A program made the translations under genes and the position numbers. A model generated the notes under the pieces. The model was not told the origin of the DNA and made no database searches. It worked only from the letters and a program-made list of their open reading frames with translations. This document shows, one piece after another, positions 1 to 8,209 of a stretch of 34,873 nt of DNA. The DNA lies in contig DATCFY010000200.1 in the NCBI GenBank assembly GCA_036509255.1, forward strand, positions 1-34,873. The letters run 5' to 3'. The first letter of the stretch is position 1; each line of letters begins with the position of its first letter. The DNA comes from RYN-230 sp036509255. GTDB lineage: Bacteria > Actinomycetota > Actinomycetes > Streptosporangiales > Streptosporangiaceae.

Positions 1-2
1 TC

Positions 3-848
3 GTGCCGCCCCTGCGGCACGACCCGCCGTCCTCGCGGGCCGCCGAGGCGCGCGGCCCGGCCGGCGCCCGGGCCGGGGCCGGCGAGGCGACCGCGTACCG
101 GCAGCTGGCGGCAGACCTGCGGCAGGCGGTCGCGTCCGGGCGCTATCCGCCGGGGCAGCGGCTGCCGACCGAGGCCGAGCTGGTCACCTCCACAAGGCTG
201 AGCCGCCAGACGGTGCGCCGCGCGTTCCAGGAGCTCGTCTCGGAGGGCGTCATCTACCGGGTCCGCGGCCGGGGCACGTTCGCGGCCCCGGGCGAGGGCA
301 GGTACCTGCGCTCGTTCGGCAGCATCGACGATCTGATGGCCCTGTCGCTAGACACCGAACTTCGCGTGGTGGAGCCGCTGCACGTGCTGGCCAGCGTGAC
401 AGTCGCGGACCGGCTGCGGGTACCGGAGGACAGCGTGATGGCCATGTCCTTCCTGCGCCTGCACGACGGGGTCCCGTTCTGCTTCACGCGGGTTCATGTG
501 CCCCTGGAGATCGGGCGCAGGCTGCGGGAGCTGACGGAGCTAGGGGCGCTGAGCGAGCCGGGCGACCGCGCCCGCTTCACCGTGATCAGCCTGGTCGACC
601 AGGTCAGTGAGCGGCAGATTAACAACGCGGCGCAGAACGCGACCGCAGTGGCCGCGGACCCGGACACCGCACGCCGGCTGGGCTGCCCGCCGGGCGTGCC
701 GGTGCTGCAGATCGAGCGGCTGTACTGCGACCGGGACCTGGTGCCGCTGGAGCTGGCGGTCAATCATTTCCACCCGGACCGCTACTCCTACCGGCTGCAG
801 ATGCGCGGCCGGGTCGATCACTCCGGCACCGGCGGGGGCGCACGGTGA
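3..848 (+). CDS. GntR/HutC-family transcriptional regulator (possibly 5'-partial)
   Basis: Likely ligand-responsive DNA-binding regulator of the genes that follow. An N-terminal winged helix-turn-helix lies at about residues 30-95; it contains the GntR signature PPGQRLPTEAEL and ends in the wing segment VRGRGTFAAP. A UTRA effector domain covers about 110-270, as in the HutC subfamily, which usually binds a small metabolite. The reading frame opens with GTG three bases into the window, so the true start may lie outside; the first 30 residues are low-complexity Ala/Arg/Gly/Pro and add little. Its TGA overlaps the GTG of the ThDP enzyme by four bases, so the two are co-translated, and the natural reading is control of this operon. 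The effector is unknown. Confidence 0.9.
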   Translation: MPPLRHDPPSSRAAEARGPAGARAGAGEATAYRQLAADLRQAVASGRYPPGQRLPTEAELVTSTRLSRQTVRRAFQELVSEGVIYRVRGRGTFAAPGEGRYLRSFGSIDDLMALSLDTELRVVEPLHVLASVTVADRLRVPEDSVMAMSFLRLHDGVPFCFTRVHVPLEIGRRLRELTELGALSEPGDRARFTVISLVDQVSERQINNAAQNATAVAADPDTARRLGCPPGVPVLQIERLYCDRDLVPLELAVNHFHPDRYSYRLQMRGRVDHSGTGGGAR

Positions 849-2698
849 GCCGGGGCCCGGCCACGCTGAGCGGCCCGGAAAGGCCCGCTACCGCCCTTTC
901 CGGGGCCACGGCGATCGTGACCGCGCTGGCCGCGGCGGGCACCCGGGTGATGTTCGGCGTGCCGGGCGGCGGCCCGAACCTGGACGTGGTCGGCGCAGCC
1001 GCCGCGGCCGGGCTGAACTTCGTCCTCACCCACACCGAGACCGCGGCAGCCATCATGGCCGCCACCAGCGCCGACCTGACCGGGGCGCCCGGAGCGGTGC
1101 TGGTCACCCGGGGACCGGGACTCGCCAGCGCGGTCAACGGGATCGCTCACGCGGCGCTGGACCGGCTCCCCCTCGTGGTCATCTCCGACACGGTGCGGGC
1201 CGCCGAGGCCGGCCGGGTCAGCCACCAGCGGCTGGACCAGGGTGCCCTGGGCCGGTCAGTAGCCAAGGCGGCGGTGGCCGTCGGCGGTGACCGGGCCGCC
1301 CAGATGGCCGAGCGGGTGGTCAGCCAGGCCCTGGCCGTGCCGCCCGGGCCGGTGATCGCGTTGATGGACGACGGGACCCCGGCAGATCTTGCGGGCAGCG
1401 CGGGGGATATGGCCCACGACGGTCACCGGCCTGGTGACCCGCACGCCGACGGCCTCGGATGGCCAGCCGATGATCTCGCGCCGCTGGCTGCCGCGCTGCG
1501 CCAGGCCCGGCGGCCGGTCCTGCTGCTTGGCGCGCACGCCCGCACGCACACCGCAGCCATCCGGGCAGCCGTGGTCGGCCGCGGGATCCCGGCACTGCAC
1601 ACCTACCGGGCGCGCGGCATCGTGCCGGACTCCGCGGGTGAAGCCGGCGGCCTGGTCACTGGCGGCACCATGGAATGGCCGTTGCTGGCCCAGGCGGACC
1701 TCATCATCGGGCTGGGCGTGGACGAGGCCGAGATGATCCCGGCGGCCTGGGACTACGCCGCGCCCGCGCTGCTGGTCGGCGACTGGCCGGCCGCGCGGAC
1801 CGGGGCCACCGGCTACTTCACCGGGGCCACCACCCTGACGGCCCCGCTCCCCGCGGCCATCGATCTGCTGGCGGGCTGGACGCCTGTCGCCGGCCCGGAC
1901 GACCGGGGTCACCCGGCTGCCCCGGACTCGGCCGGGCCAGGAGGGCCGGGCTGGGCGCCCGGGGCCGGGCTGGGCGCCCGGACCGACGCCGCACGGCGCC
2001 TGCGCGAGGCCGCTGCCGAGCCGCCGGCCACCAATACCCCGGACACCCCCTCCGGCGCGGCCACCGCCCCTCGCGGCGCACTCGCCCCGCAGCAGGTCGC
2101 CGCCGCAGTCCGGTCGCACACTCCGGCGGAGACGATCGCCACGGTGGACGCTGGCGCGCACATGCTGGCGGTGATGCCCTTGTGGGAAGTGGACCAGCCC
2201 GGCCGGCTGCTCATCTCCAGCGGCCTGGCCACCATGGGCTTCGCCCTGCCCGCCGCCATCGCCGCTGCGCTGTGCGCCCCCGGCCAGCCGGTGGTGGCGT
2301 TCACCGGGGATGGCGGCCTGGGCATGACGCTGGCCGAAATCGAGACCGCTGTCCGGCTCAGGCTGCGGATCGTGGTGATCGTGTTCAACGACGCCACCCT
2401 CAGCCTCATCAAGATCAAACAACGGGCCGCCGGCCAGGGGGGCGCCGAGGCCGTGGACTACGGCCCGGTGTCCTTCGCCGGGGTGGCCGCCGCGATGGGA
2501 GCCGCCGCGGCGGCCGTCGGCACTGAGCCGGAACTCATCGCGGCGCTGATGGCGGCGCTGCGCCGGGACGGTCCGACGGTGATCGACGCCGCAGTGGACC
2601 CGGCCTGCTACCCGGCGGTCATGGAGCTGACCCGCGGTGACGCCGGCCGCCGGGCCGTGCCCGGCCTGACCCAGGCGGGAGGAGACCCGACCCGTTGA
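845..2698 (+). CDS. Thiamine-diphosphate-dependent enzyme, acetolactate synthase-like
   Basis: A ThDP enzyme of the acetohydroxyacid synthase/pyruvate decarboxylase superfamily, which decarboxylates or ligates 2-oxo acids. The N-terminal Pyr domain starts near residue 20 (FGVPGGGPN) and carries the expected glutamate in the HTETAAA segment. The C-terminal ThDP domain has the metal-binding motif GDGG (about residue 491) followed by FND some 26 residues later, where ND replaces the common NN. The central domain contains a Pro/Gly/Ala-rich insertion at about 345-405 that is unusual for the family. At 617 residues it is longer than most relatives. No small regulatory subunit lies nearby and the setting is catabolic, so biosynthetic IlvB is unlikely. 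The substrate cannot be read from sequence. Confidence 0.85.
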   Translation: MSRGPATLSGPERPATALSGATAIVTALAAAGTRVMFGVPGGGPNLDVVGAAAAAGLNFVLTHTETAAAIMAATSADLTGAPGAVLVTRGPGLASAVNGIAHAALDRLPLVVISDTVRAAEAGRVSHQRLDQGALGRSVAKAAVAVGGDRAAQMAERVVSQALAVPPGPVIALMDDGTPADLAGSAGDMAHDGHRPGDPHADGLGWPADDLAPLAAALRQARRPVLLLGAHARTHTAAIRAAVVGRGIPALHTYRARGIVPDSAGEAGGLVTGGTMEWPLLAQADLIIGLGVDEAEMIPAAWDYAAPALLVGDWPAARTGATGYFTGATTLTAPLPAAIDLLAGWTPVAGPDDRGHPAAPDSAGPGGPGWAPGAGLGARTDAARRLREAAAEPPATNTPDTPSGAATAPRGALAPQQVAAAVRSHTPAETIATVDAGAHMLAVMPLWEVDQPGRLLISSGLATMGFALPAAIAAALCAPGQPVVAFTGDGGLGMTLAEIETAVRLRLRIVVIVFNDATLSLIKIKQRAAGQGGAEAVDYGPVSFAGVAAAMGAAAAAVGTEPELIAALMAALRRDGPTVIDAAVDPACYPAVMELTRGDAGRRAVPGLTQAGGDPTR

Positions 2699-2759
2699 CC
2701 GCCTGGTACGGGCCCCGCGCCCGCCCAGGGCCATGCGCGACAGCAAAGGAGCGTGCGCA

Positions 2760-3281
2760 GTGAGCATTACCGTTGCGAAATTCAAGGATGTAGCCGAGGG
2801 AACCCAGCCCGGCCAGTTCACCATCGGCGACCGCGAGCCGGTGACGAGCCTGACCGACCTGGAACCGAGCTTCAAGCGGCTCCTGGACGAGCCGGTCACC
2901 GCGGTCGTGGCCGTGATGGGCCGGGCGGACCAGCCCAACCTGACTCCGGTGTGGTTCGACTACGAGGGTGACACGGTCCTGCTCAACCTGGCCACGCACC
3001 GCAAGAAGGTGGACTGGCTGCGCAAGGCCCCGTTCGCCACCTTCCTGCTGATGAACCCGGAGAACGCCTACCACTGGATCAGCATCAAGACCGTGGTGAA
3101 GCGGGAGATCTCCGAGGACGACCCGGTCGAGGGGCAGCGGGTCACCGACCAGCTGGACCGGATCTGGGTGAAGTACACCGGCAACGAGCCGCCCTACGGA
3201 CTGCGGGATCCCTCCTTCGACGAGCGGCGCGTGCTGTTCGAGATGGAGGTCGTCAGCGTCGCGACCTTCGGCCGCCCCTGA
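2760..3281 (+). CDS. Pyridoxamine 5'-phosphate oxidase-fold protein, F420/FMN class
   Basis: Small split-barrel flavoprotein of the PPOX superfamily. TPVWFDYEGDTVLLNLATHRKK is the usual cofactor-phosphate binding region of the actinobacterial F420-dependent branch, and HWISIKTVVKRE forms the next strands. Such proteins reduce or oxidise small molecules with F420 or flavin. I place the start at GTG 2760 because AAAGGAG (2745-2751) lies eight bases before it; an in-frame ATG at 2733 has no such site. The product is 173 residues, normal for the family. It sits between the ThDP enzyme and the FAD monooxygenase, so a redox role in the same pathway is inferred. F420 rather than FMN is only a guess from family resemblance. 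Confidence 0.85.
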   Translation: MSITVAKFKDVAEGTQPGQFTIGDREPVTSLTDLEPSFKRLLDEPVTAVVAVMGRADQPNLTPVWFDYEGDTVLLNLATHRKKVDWLRKAPFATFLLMNPENAYHWISIKTVVKREISEDDPVEGQRVTDQLDRIWVKYTGNEPPYGLRDPSFDERRVLFEMEVVSVATFGRP

Positions 3282-3310
3282 CCAGCCGGCACTGCTCAGG
3301 AGCGCAGCCG

Positions 3311-4498
3311 GTGTCACGGATGCCCCGGGTCAGCATCGCCGGCGGGTCGGTAGGCGGGCTCACCACGGCCCTGGTGCTCCGGGACGCCGGCTGTGACGTC
3401 CGGGTCTTCGAGCGGTCCTCCACCGCGCTGCAGGCCAGGGGCGCGGGTATCGCCGCACTCGACACGACCCTGGACTACCTGCTCCGGCGGGGCGGGTTCC
3501 AGGTCACGGACGTGTGCTCGTCCACCGGCTGGATCCGGTTCCTGAACCGCGACGGCAGCGTCCAGCACGAGCAGCGGCACCGCTACCGCTTCTCGTCCTG
3601 GAACACGATCTACCGCTCGCTGCTCAGCCTGCTCGATGGCGGGCGTTACCAGCTGGGCACCGAGGTGACCGGGTTCGCCGAGCAGCGCGGCACGGTCACG
3701 GTCACCCTCGGCACCGGCCAGCGCGTCGAGTCCGACCTGCTGGTCTGTGCCGACGGGGTCGGCTCGCCCGCCCGGGCCCGGCTGCTGCCCGCCGTACGCC
3801 CGGCGTACTCCGGGTACGTAGCGTGGCGCGGCACCGTCCCCGAGCGTGACCTCCCGGCCGGCGCCCGCACGATCCTCGGTGACGCGCTCACCTACCAGGT
3901 GCTGCCGGGCAGCCACATCCTCGTCTACCCGATTCCCGCCCTGGACGGCTCGCTGACCGAGGGCGACCGCCTGATCAACATCGTCTGGTACGTCAACGTC
4001 GCCCAGGGCACCCCCCTGGACACGCTGATGACCGGCCGGGACGGGGTGCGCCGACCGGTGTCGCTGCCACCCGGCGCGGCCACCGAGGCAGCAGTCGCCG
4101 GGATGCGGCAGGCCGCCCGGGACCACCTCGCCGAGCCCATCGCCGAGGCGGTGGTGCGTACGCCCGAGCCGTTCGTGCAGGTCGTCACGGACATCGAGGT
4201 GCCCCGGATGGTGTTCGGCCGGATCTGCCTGGCCGGCGACGCGGCGTTCGCGGTCCGCCCGCACGCGGCGGCCGGGACGGCCAAGGCTGCCGCGGACGGG
4301 TGGGCCCTGGCTGAGGAACTCACGGCCGCCGGCGGTGATGTGCCGGCCGCGCTGGCCGCCTGGGAGCACCGGCAGCTCACGCTCGGCCGCGATCTGCTGG
4401 CCCGCTGCCGGGAGATCGGCGATAGCTCGCAGTTCCGGGGGACATTCCAGCCCGGGGATCCGCGGCTCATCTTCGGGCTCTACGGCCCGGGCAATTAA
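3311..4498 (+). CDS. FAD-dependent aromatic monooxygenase (2,6-dihydroxypyridine hydroxylase-like)
   Basis: Group A flavoprotein hydroxylase of 395 residues. The N-terminal FAD Rossmann motif reads AGGSVGGL (about residues 9-16) with an acidic strand end at VFERS. The DG motif is CADGVGSPAR (about 157) and the GD motif CLAGDAAFAVRPHAAAG (about 305-320). The segment RPHAAAGTAKAAADGWALAEEL after the GD motif resembles 2,6-dihydroxypyridine 3-monooxygenases of nicotine and pyridine breakdown more than phenol hydroxylases, which suggests an N-heterocyclic or related ring substrate. GTG 3311 is preferred because CAGGAG (3297-3302) is eight bases upstream; ATG 3320 is too far. It acts in the cytoplasm with NAD(P)H and oxygen. 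The exact substrate is unknown. Confidence 0.85.
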   Translation: MSRMPRVSIAGGSVGGLTTALVLRDAGCDVRVFERSSTALQARGAGIAALDTTLDYLLRRGGFQVTDVCSSTGWIRFLNRDGSVQHEQRHRYRFSSWNTIYRSLLSLLDGGRYQLGTEVTGFAEQRGTVTVTLGTGQRVESDLLVCADGVGSPARARLLPAVRPAYSGYVAWRGTVPERDLPAGARTILGDALTYQVLPGSHILVYPIPALDGSLTEGDRLINIVWYVNVAQGTPLDTLMTGRDGVRRPVSLPPGAATEAAVAGMRQAARDHLAEPIAEAVVRTPEPFVQVVTDIEVPRMVFGRICLAGDAAFAVRPHAAAGTAKAAADGWALAEELTAAGGDVPAALAAWEHRQLTLGRDLLARCREIGDSSQFRGTFQPGDPRLIFGLYGPGN

Positions 4499-4534
4499 CA
4501 CGACCGGCACCAGCAACGCGAAGGAGAGAACGGG

Positions 4535-4906
4535 ATGGCTGCCACGATCATCCGCGAGGAGAGTTTCGATCCCGCCGACTACCGGGGAGAACTGGACGCC
4601 GCCCCGGAAAACCGGGACGTGGGGACCCGGCTCTGGTTCGAGAACGACCATATCCGGGTGTGGGAAGTACGCCTCATGCCGGGTGAGCGCGGCCCGTTCC
4701 ACGCACACACCCGCCGTTATTTCTGGACCGTGGTGGACGGCGGGATCGGCCGCCAGCGCACCGCGGACGGCACGATGATTACTCGCGAGTATCACGTCGG
4801 CGACACCAATTACTCCGACCACTCGCCCGACCAACCGACGATCCACGATTTCGAGAACGCCGGGGACACGCCGATCCGGTTCACCACCGTGGAACTGCTC
4901 GACTAG
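4535..4906 (+). CDS. Small cupin-domain protein
   Basis: A 123-residue single-domain beta-barrel. The first cupin motif is visible as PGERGPFHAHTRRYFWTVVDG (about residues 51-71), with histidines that could bind a metal, and the second as HDFENAGDTPIRF near the C-terminus. Proteins of this size are dioxygenases, isomerases or small-molecule binding proteins; the sequence does not decide which. AAGGAG at 4521-4526 sits eight bases before the ATG. It is the last gene of the plus-strand catabolic operon and follows the monooxygenase by 36 bases, so a role after ring hydroxylation is plausible but inferred. The following 180 bases (4907-5086) are partly AT-rich and hold no gene that I can support. 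Confidence 0.8.
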   Translation: MAATIIREESFDPADYRGELDAAPENRDVGTRLWFENDHIRVWEVRLMPGERGPFHAHTRRYFWTVVDGGIGRQRTADGTMITREYHVGDTNYSDHSPDQPTIHDFENAGDTPIRFTTVELLD

Positions 4907-5086
4907 CGGAACAGGCGGCGGAACAGGGCGGGCAGGGAACGGCCGCAGCTGGCGGAACTGCCCAACTAAATCCCTTAGTACTTAGCCGGGCTCTTTCGCC
5001 GGGGAGTGTGTTTATTTAAGATTCCCGCCGCGATTCGTGACCCACGGTCGCATACTGCTCCCTGACGTGCATGAAGGCTGCGGGTG

Positions 5087-6388
5087 ATGGCGATGAGCGG
5101 GAGCGGCACAGAGAGCGTCTGGAGCCGGCCCCGGCGGGCGCCCAGCGGACCCTCGGATCGCGCCCTGCACCGGTTCGTGGGCTGGTACGCGGTCGGACTC
5201 CGGTTGTGGATCGCGGTGGCCGTCGTGGTGGCCGCGCCACTGGCGGCGACCGCGGCCACCTCCGCGGGGTGGCTCGCGGCCGTGCTGGTGACGCTGTGCG
5301 CATGGTCGGTGTTCTTCGCTGTCTGGGTGGGCCGCCGCGGGCTGTCCGGCGCGGTCGTGCTGGCGGACGCCGCAGTCATCGTGGCCATGATCGTCGTGCA
5401 CCACCTGGTAGTTCCGGCCGCGCTGATCTCGGCGGGCACCACCTGGATGCTGCCCCTGGCCAGTACCGCGATCTACATCTCCCAGTTCGCCTTCCCGCCC
5501 CAGGTTGGCCTGCCTGTGGCCGCGGTGGTGACCGCCGTCTACGCGACCACCGTGCCGCACCCGGCGGGCGCGCTGTACCTGGTCATCCAGGCCCTGGCCA
5601 CGGCCGCCCTGATGGCCCTGGTCCGCCGGGGCGGCCGGAACGCCGACGCCGCGATCGGCCGTCAGCTGCGGCTGGAGCAGGAGCTGACCGTCGAGGCGGC
5701 CCGGCGGGCGGACCAGCGGGAGCAGAACCGCCGGCTGCACGACACCGTCCTGGCCACCCTGACCATGGTCGCCTCGGGGGCACTAGACACACCTTCACCT
5801 GTCCTCGCCGCGCAGGCCTCCCGCGACCTGCGGTTCCTGCACACGCTCCCGGCGCTTCCCCGAGCAGGCACCCCGGCTGCGCTGCCGCTGGCAGACCGTC
5901 TCGCCGCGGCGGCCGCGGAAGCCGCCCCGTTGCAGGTGTCCACATCCTTCTTTTCCGCAACGCAGGAGCTTCCCTCCACCGCCGTCGACCGGTTCGCGGA
6001 CTGCGCGGCCGAGGCGCTCCGCAACGTGGCCCGGCACGCTGGCACGGGCACGGCCGAGATCCGGGTCAGCGACGAGGACGGCCAGGTCGTGGTCGAGATC
6101 ATCGACCACGGGCGTGGGTTCGACGCCGGGTCCGTGCCGAGGTCGCGGCGCGGGATCAGCGAATCGATCCGCGGCCGGATGGCGGAGATCGGCGGGACGG
6201 CGGAGATTTCCGGCGGCCCCGGCGCGGGGACCGCCGTGACCCTGCGCTGGCCCGGTGTGGGCACCGCGGAGGCCCAGCGCTGGCCCCGTGAGGACTGCGC
6301 CATAACGTCACCGTCCGGTGAGGCCGCCGCGACGGCACCGCCGTGGCATGGTGACGGCACGGTGACGACACCCCGGTGGCCCGGATGA
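5087..6388 (+). CDS. Membrane sensor histidine kinase (DesK/NarL type)
   Basis: Sensor kinase of about 433 residues. Five to six hydrophobic helices fill residues 30-180. The dimerisation/phosphoacceptor segment RRLHDTVLATLTMV follows near residue 218, with the HD pair of HisKA_3 kinases, and a HATPase domain has N-box EALRNVARHA (about 309), G1 box DHGRGFD and a GAGTAVTLRWP strand. No separate extracellular sensor domain is visible, so the signal may be sensed in the membrane. A Pro/Thr-rich tail of about 45 residues after the ATPase domain is unusual. The start is uncertain: GAAGG (5073-5077) fits GTG 5084 or ATG 5087, and ATG 5093 is also possible. Its TGA overlaps the ATG of the next gene. 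It probably phosphorylates the regulator two genes downstream. Confidence 0.88.
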   Translation: MAMSGSGTESVWSRPRRAPSGPSDRALHRFVGWYAVGLRLWIAVAVVVAAPLAATAATSAGWLAAVLVTLCAWSVFFAVWVGRRGLSGAVVLADAAVIVAMIVVHHLVVPAALISAGTTWMLPLASTAIYISQFAFPPQVGLPVAAVVTAVYATTVPHPAGALYLVIQALATAALMALVRRGGRNADAAIGRQLRLEQELTVEAARRADQREQNRRLHDTVLATLTMVASGALDTPSPVLAAQASRDLRFLHTLPALPRAGTPAALPLADRLAAAAAEAAPLQVSTSFFSATQELPSTAVDRFADCAAEALRNVARHAGTGTAEIRVSDEDGQVVVEIIDHGRGFDAGSVPRSRRGISESIRGRMAEIGGTAEISGGPGAGTAVTLRWPGVGTAEAQRWPREDCAITSPSGEAAATAPPWHGDGTVTTPRWPG

Positions 6389-7521
6389 CCGGGCGGCCGG
6401 CTCCCCTCCCCCGCCCGGCTCCCGTCCCCCGGCCGTCGGCGGTGCTCGCCGCCCGGTACGCCCGCGCGCTCGACATCGCGGCGGTGGTCGCGGTGGCCGG
6501 CTGGCACCTGGCCGGCGCGGGCCCCCTGCTGGTGGCGCACCTGGGCAGTTACCCGTCAGACCAGTTCCAGATCGCGGCGTGGGGTGCGATCGCGCTGATC
6601 ATCGCGGCGGGCTCGGTGCTGCTGCTGCGGGGCTCGCAGAGCCGCGGCACGGGCTGGGCGCTGGCGGCTGCTGCCCTGGCCATCAGCACGGCGGTCGCGG
6701 CGGCCTGCCCGCCGGACCAGATGCTGGCCACCGACTGGGCCTGGGGCACGGCAGGCTGGGTCGGGGTCCTGGTGCTGCTCCGCCGGCCTCTGGCCGAACT
6801 GGGCGTGTTCCTCACGCTGGAAGGCGTGGCCACGTTCGCCGTGCTCACCCGGGACGGGCTGCACCGCTCGACCGTGGCGGCGTTCATCACCGTCCTGGCC
6901 GGGTCGGCCGGGATCCAGCTGGCTATCGCCGTGGCCGCGGGGGCCCTGAACGTCCCGGCCCGGCAGGCGGCGGACGCCGCCACCCGGGAAGCGGACGTGA
7001 CCGCCCGTCGGGCCGTGGCGGACCGGATCCGCGGCGCGCGGCGGGCCCGCTGGCTGGAGCTGCGGGCGACCGCCGAGCCGCTGCTGCAGGGCCTCGCCAC
7101 CGGGACGGCCGACCCGGGTGATCCCGCGGTCCAGCGGGCCTGCGCGGTCGAGGCGGCCCGGCTGCGGCGGCTGCTGGCCGAGGGCGACGACGCCCCGGAC
7201 CCGCTCGTTCACGAACTGCACGCCTGTGCGGACGTCGCCCAGCGGCGCGGGGTGGCCGTGGACATCGAGACCGCGGCGGTGATCCCCGCGGTGCCGCCCG
7301 AGGGCCGCCGGGCCATCACGGACCTGGCCATCGCGGTCCTTGTCAACGCAATGTCCCAGGTGCGCGTCACTGTAACTGGGACGGTCGACGGCGTGATCGT
7401 CAGCCTGGTCTCTGACTCCCCTGCCGAGCCGGACCTGCCCAGCAGCCCGGTCTGGCTGGCAGTGGACAGTCAGCGCGACCAGCAGAGCCTGTGGGTGGAG
7501 GCGCGTTGGAACACCATGTGA
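6385..7521 (+). CDS. Membrane protein resembling a degenerate histidine kinase
   Basis: A 378-residue protein with five to six predicted helices at about residues 20-185, then a soluble part laid out like a histidine kinase. A helix with RIRGARRARWLELRATAEPLL stands where the phosphoacceptor helix would be but has no histidine. The C-terminal part (ITDLAIAVLVNAMSQVRVTV, then VSDSPAEPD) looks like an ATPase fold that lost its DxGxG box. I read it as a pseudokinase partner of the preceding kinase. ATG 6385 overlaps the kinase stop (ATGA), so I prefer it to GTG 6376. The stop in turn overlaps the start of the response-regulator gene. A role in modulating or heterodimerising with the active kinase is inferred. 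An unrelated membrane protein remains possible. Confidence 0.7.
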   Translation: MTGRPAPLPRPAPVPRPSAVLAARYARALDIAAVVAVAGWHLAGAGPLLVAHLGSYPSDQFQIAAWGAIALIIAAGSVLLLRGSQSRGTGWALAAAALAISTAVAAACPPDQMLATDWAWGTAGWVGVLVLLRRPLAELGVFLTLEGVATFAVLTRDGLHRSTVAAFITVLAGSAGIQLAIAVAAGALNVPARQAADAATREADVTARRAVADRIRGARRARWLELRATAEPLLQGLATGTADPGDPAVQRACAVEAARLRRLLAEGDDAPDPLVHELHACADVAQRRGVAVDIETAAVIPAVPPEGRRAITDLAIAVLVNAMSQVRVTVTGTVDGVIVSLVSDSPAEPDLPSSPVWLAVDSQRDQQSLWVEARWNTM

Positions 7522-8195
7522 CGGCCGCGATCGTGGAGGATCACCCGGTCGTGATCGAGGGAATCATCTCCTGGATCAGCGCGGATCCCGAGCAGCGCAT
7601 CACTGTGACCCAGGTGGTCAGCGATATCACCGGGCTTGCCGCGCCCCGCGCGGCAGACGTGCTCATCCTCGACCTCGAGCTCGGCGGGCGCATGATCTCA
7701 GATGAGGTCACCCGGCTCGCGGCCAGCGGGTACCGGATCGTCGCCTTCTCCGCGCACGTCGAGCCGGCGCGGATCCTGGACGTCCTGGACGCGGGCGCCC
7801 ACGCGTACGTGAGCAAGGACGAGGGGCGTGATCATCTCATCGAGGCGGTGCTGGCGGCCGCGTCCGACCGGCCCTGCGTGACCCGCTCGCAGGCCAAGGC
7901 GATCCTCGCCGATCCCCGCCCGGGCCGCCCCGCCCTGTCCGGCAAGGAACGGCAAGCGCTGCTGCTGTGGTTCCAGGGCATGTCCAAAGCCTCGGTGGCG
8001 CGCCGGATGTCCATCTCCGAGAACACCGTCCGGCAGTACATCGACCGGGCCCGGGTGAAGTATGCGACGCTCGGCCGGGCAGCCCGCACCAAGGACGCCC
8101 TGCTGGCCCGGGCCATCGAGGACGGGCTGATCCGGCCGGACGAGGTGGCGACCTACACCACCCTGGCCAGCCAGCCCCGCCCCGCGCTGTCCTGA
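7518..8195 (+). CDS. LuxR/NarL-family response regulator
   Basis: Receiver domain at the N-terminus with acidic patch VEDHP, phosphoacceptor Asp in LILDLEL (about residue 51), Ser in VAFSAH and Lys in VSKDEG. A C-terminal helix-turn-helix follows at about 140-205 (LSGKERQALLLWFQG, then ISENTVRQYIDRARVKY). It should bind DNA once phosphorylated by the kinase upstream. The start is unclear: GTG 7518 forms a GTGA overlap with the preceding stop and puts the receiver at the very N-terminus; TTG 7506 lies four bases after GGAGG (7497-7501) and would add four residues. The gene converges with the PLD-like gene only 14 bases away, with no clear terminator between them. The target promoters are unknown. 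Confidence 0.9.
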   Translation: MTAAIVEDHPVVIEGIISWISADPEQRITVTQVVSDITGLAAPRAADVLILDLELGGRMISDEVTRLAASGYRIVAFSAHVEPARILDVLDAGAHAYVSKDEGRDHLIEAVLAAASDRPCVTRSQAKAILADPRPGRPALSGKERQALLLWFQGMSKASVARRMSISENTVRQYIDRARVKYATLGRAARTKDALLARAIEDGLIRPDEVATYTTLASQPRPALS

Positions 8196-8209
8196 GGCCG
8201 GGAACGCAC

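Noticed and set aside
1256..2938. 560-residue minus-strand open frame
   Set aside because: Antisense shadow of the ThDP enzyme; composition is Arg/Gly/His-rich with no domain, and the plus strand has clear motifs.
3314..4846. 510-residue minus-strand open frame
   Set aside because: Shadow of the FAD monooxygenase and cupin genes, which have ribosome sites and conserved motifs.
4907..5086. Terminator or riboswitch between the cupin and kinase genes
   Set aside because: Only loose complementarity (GGGCAG with CTGCCC, 22-base loop) and no recognisable aptamer; not strong enough to list.
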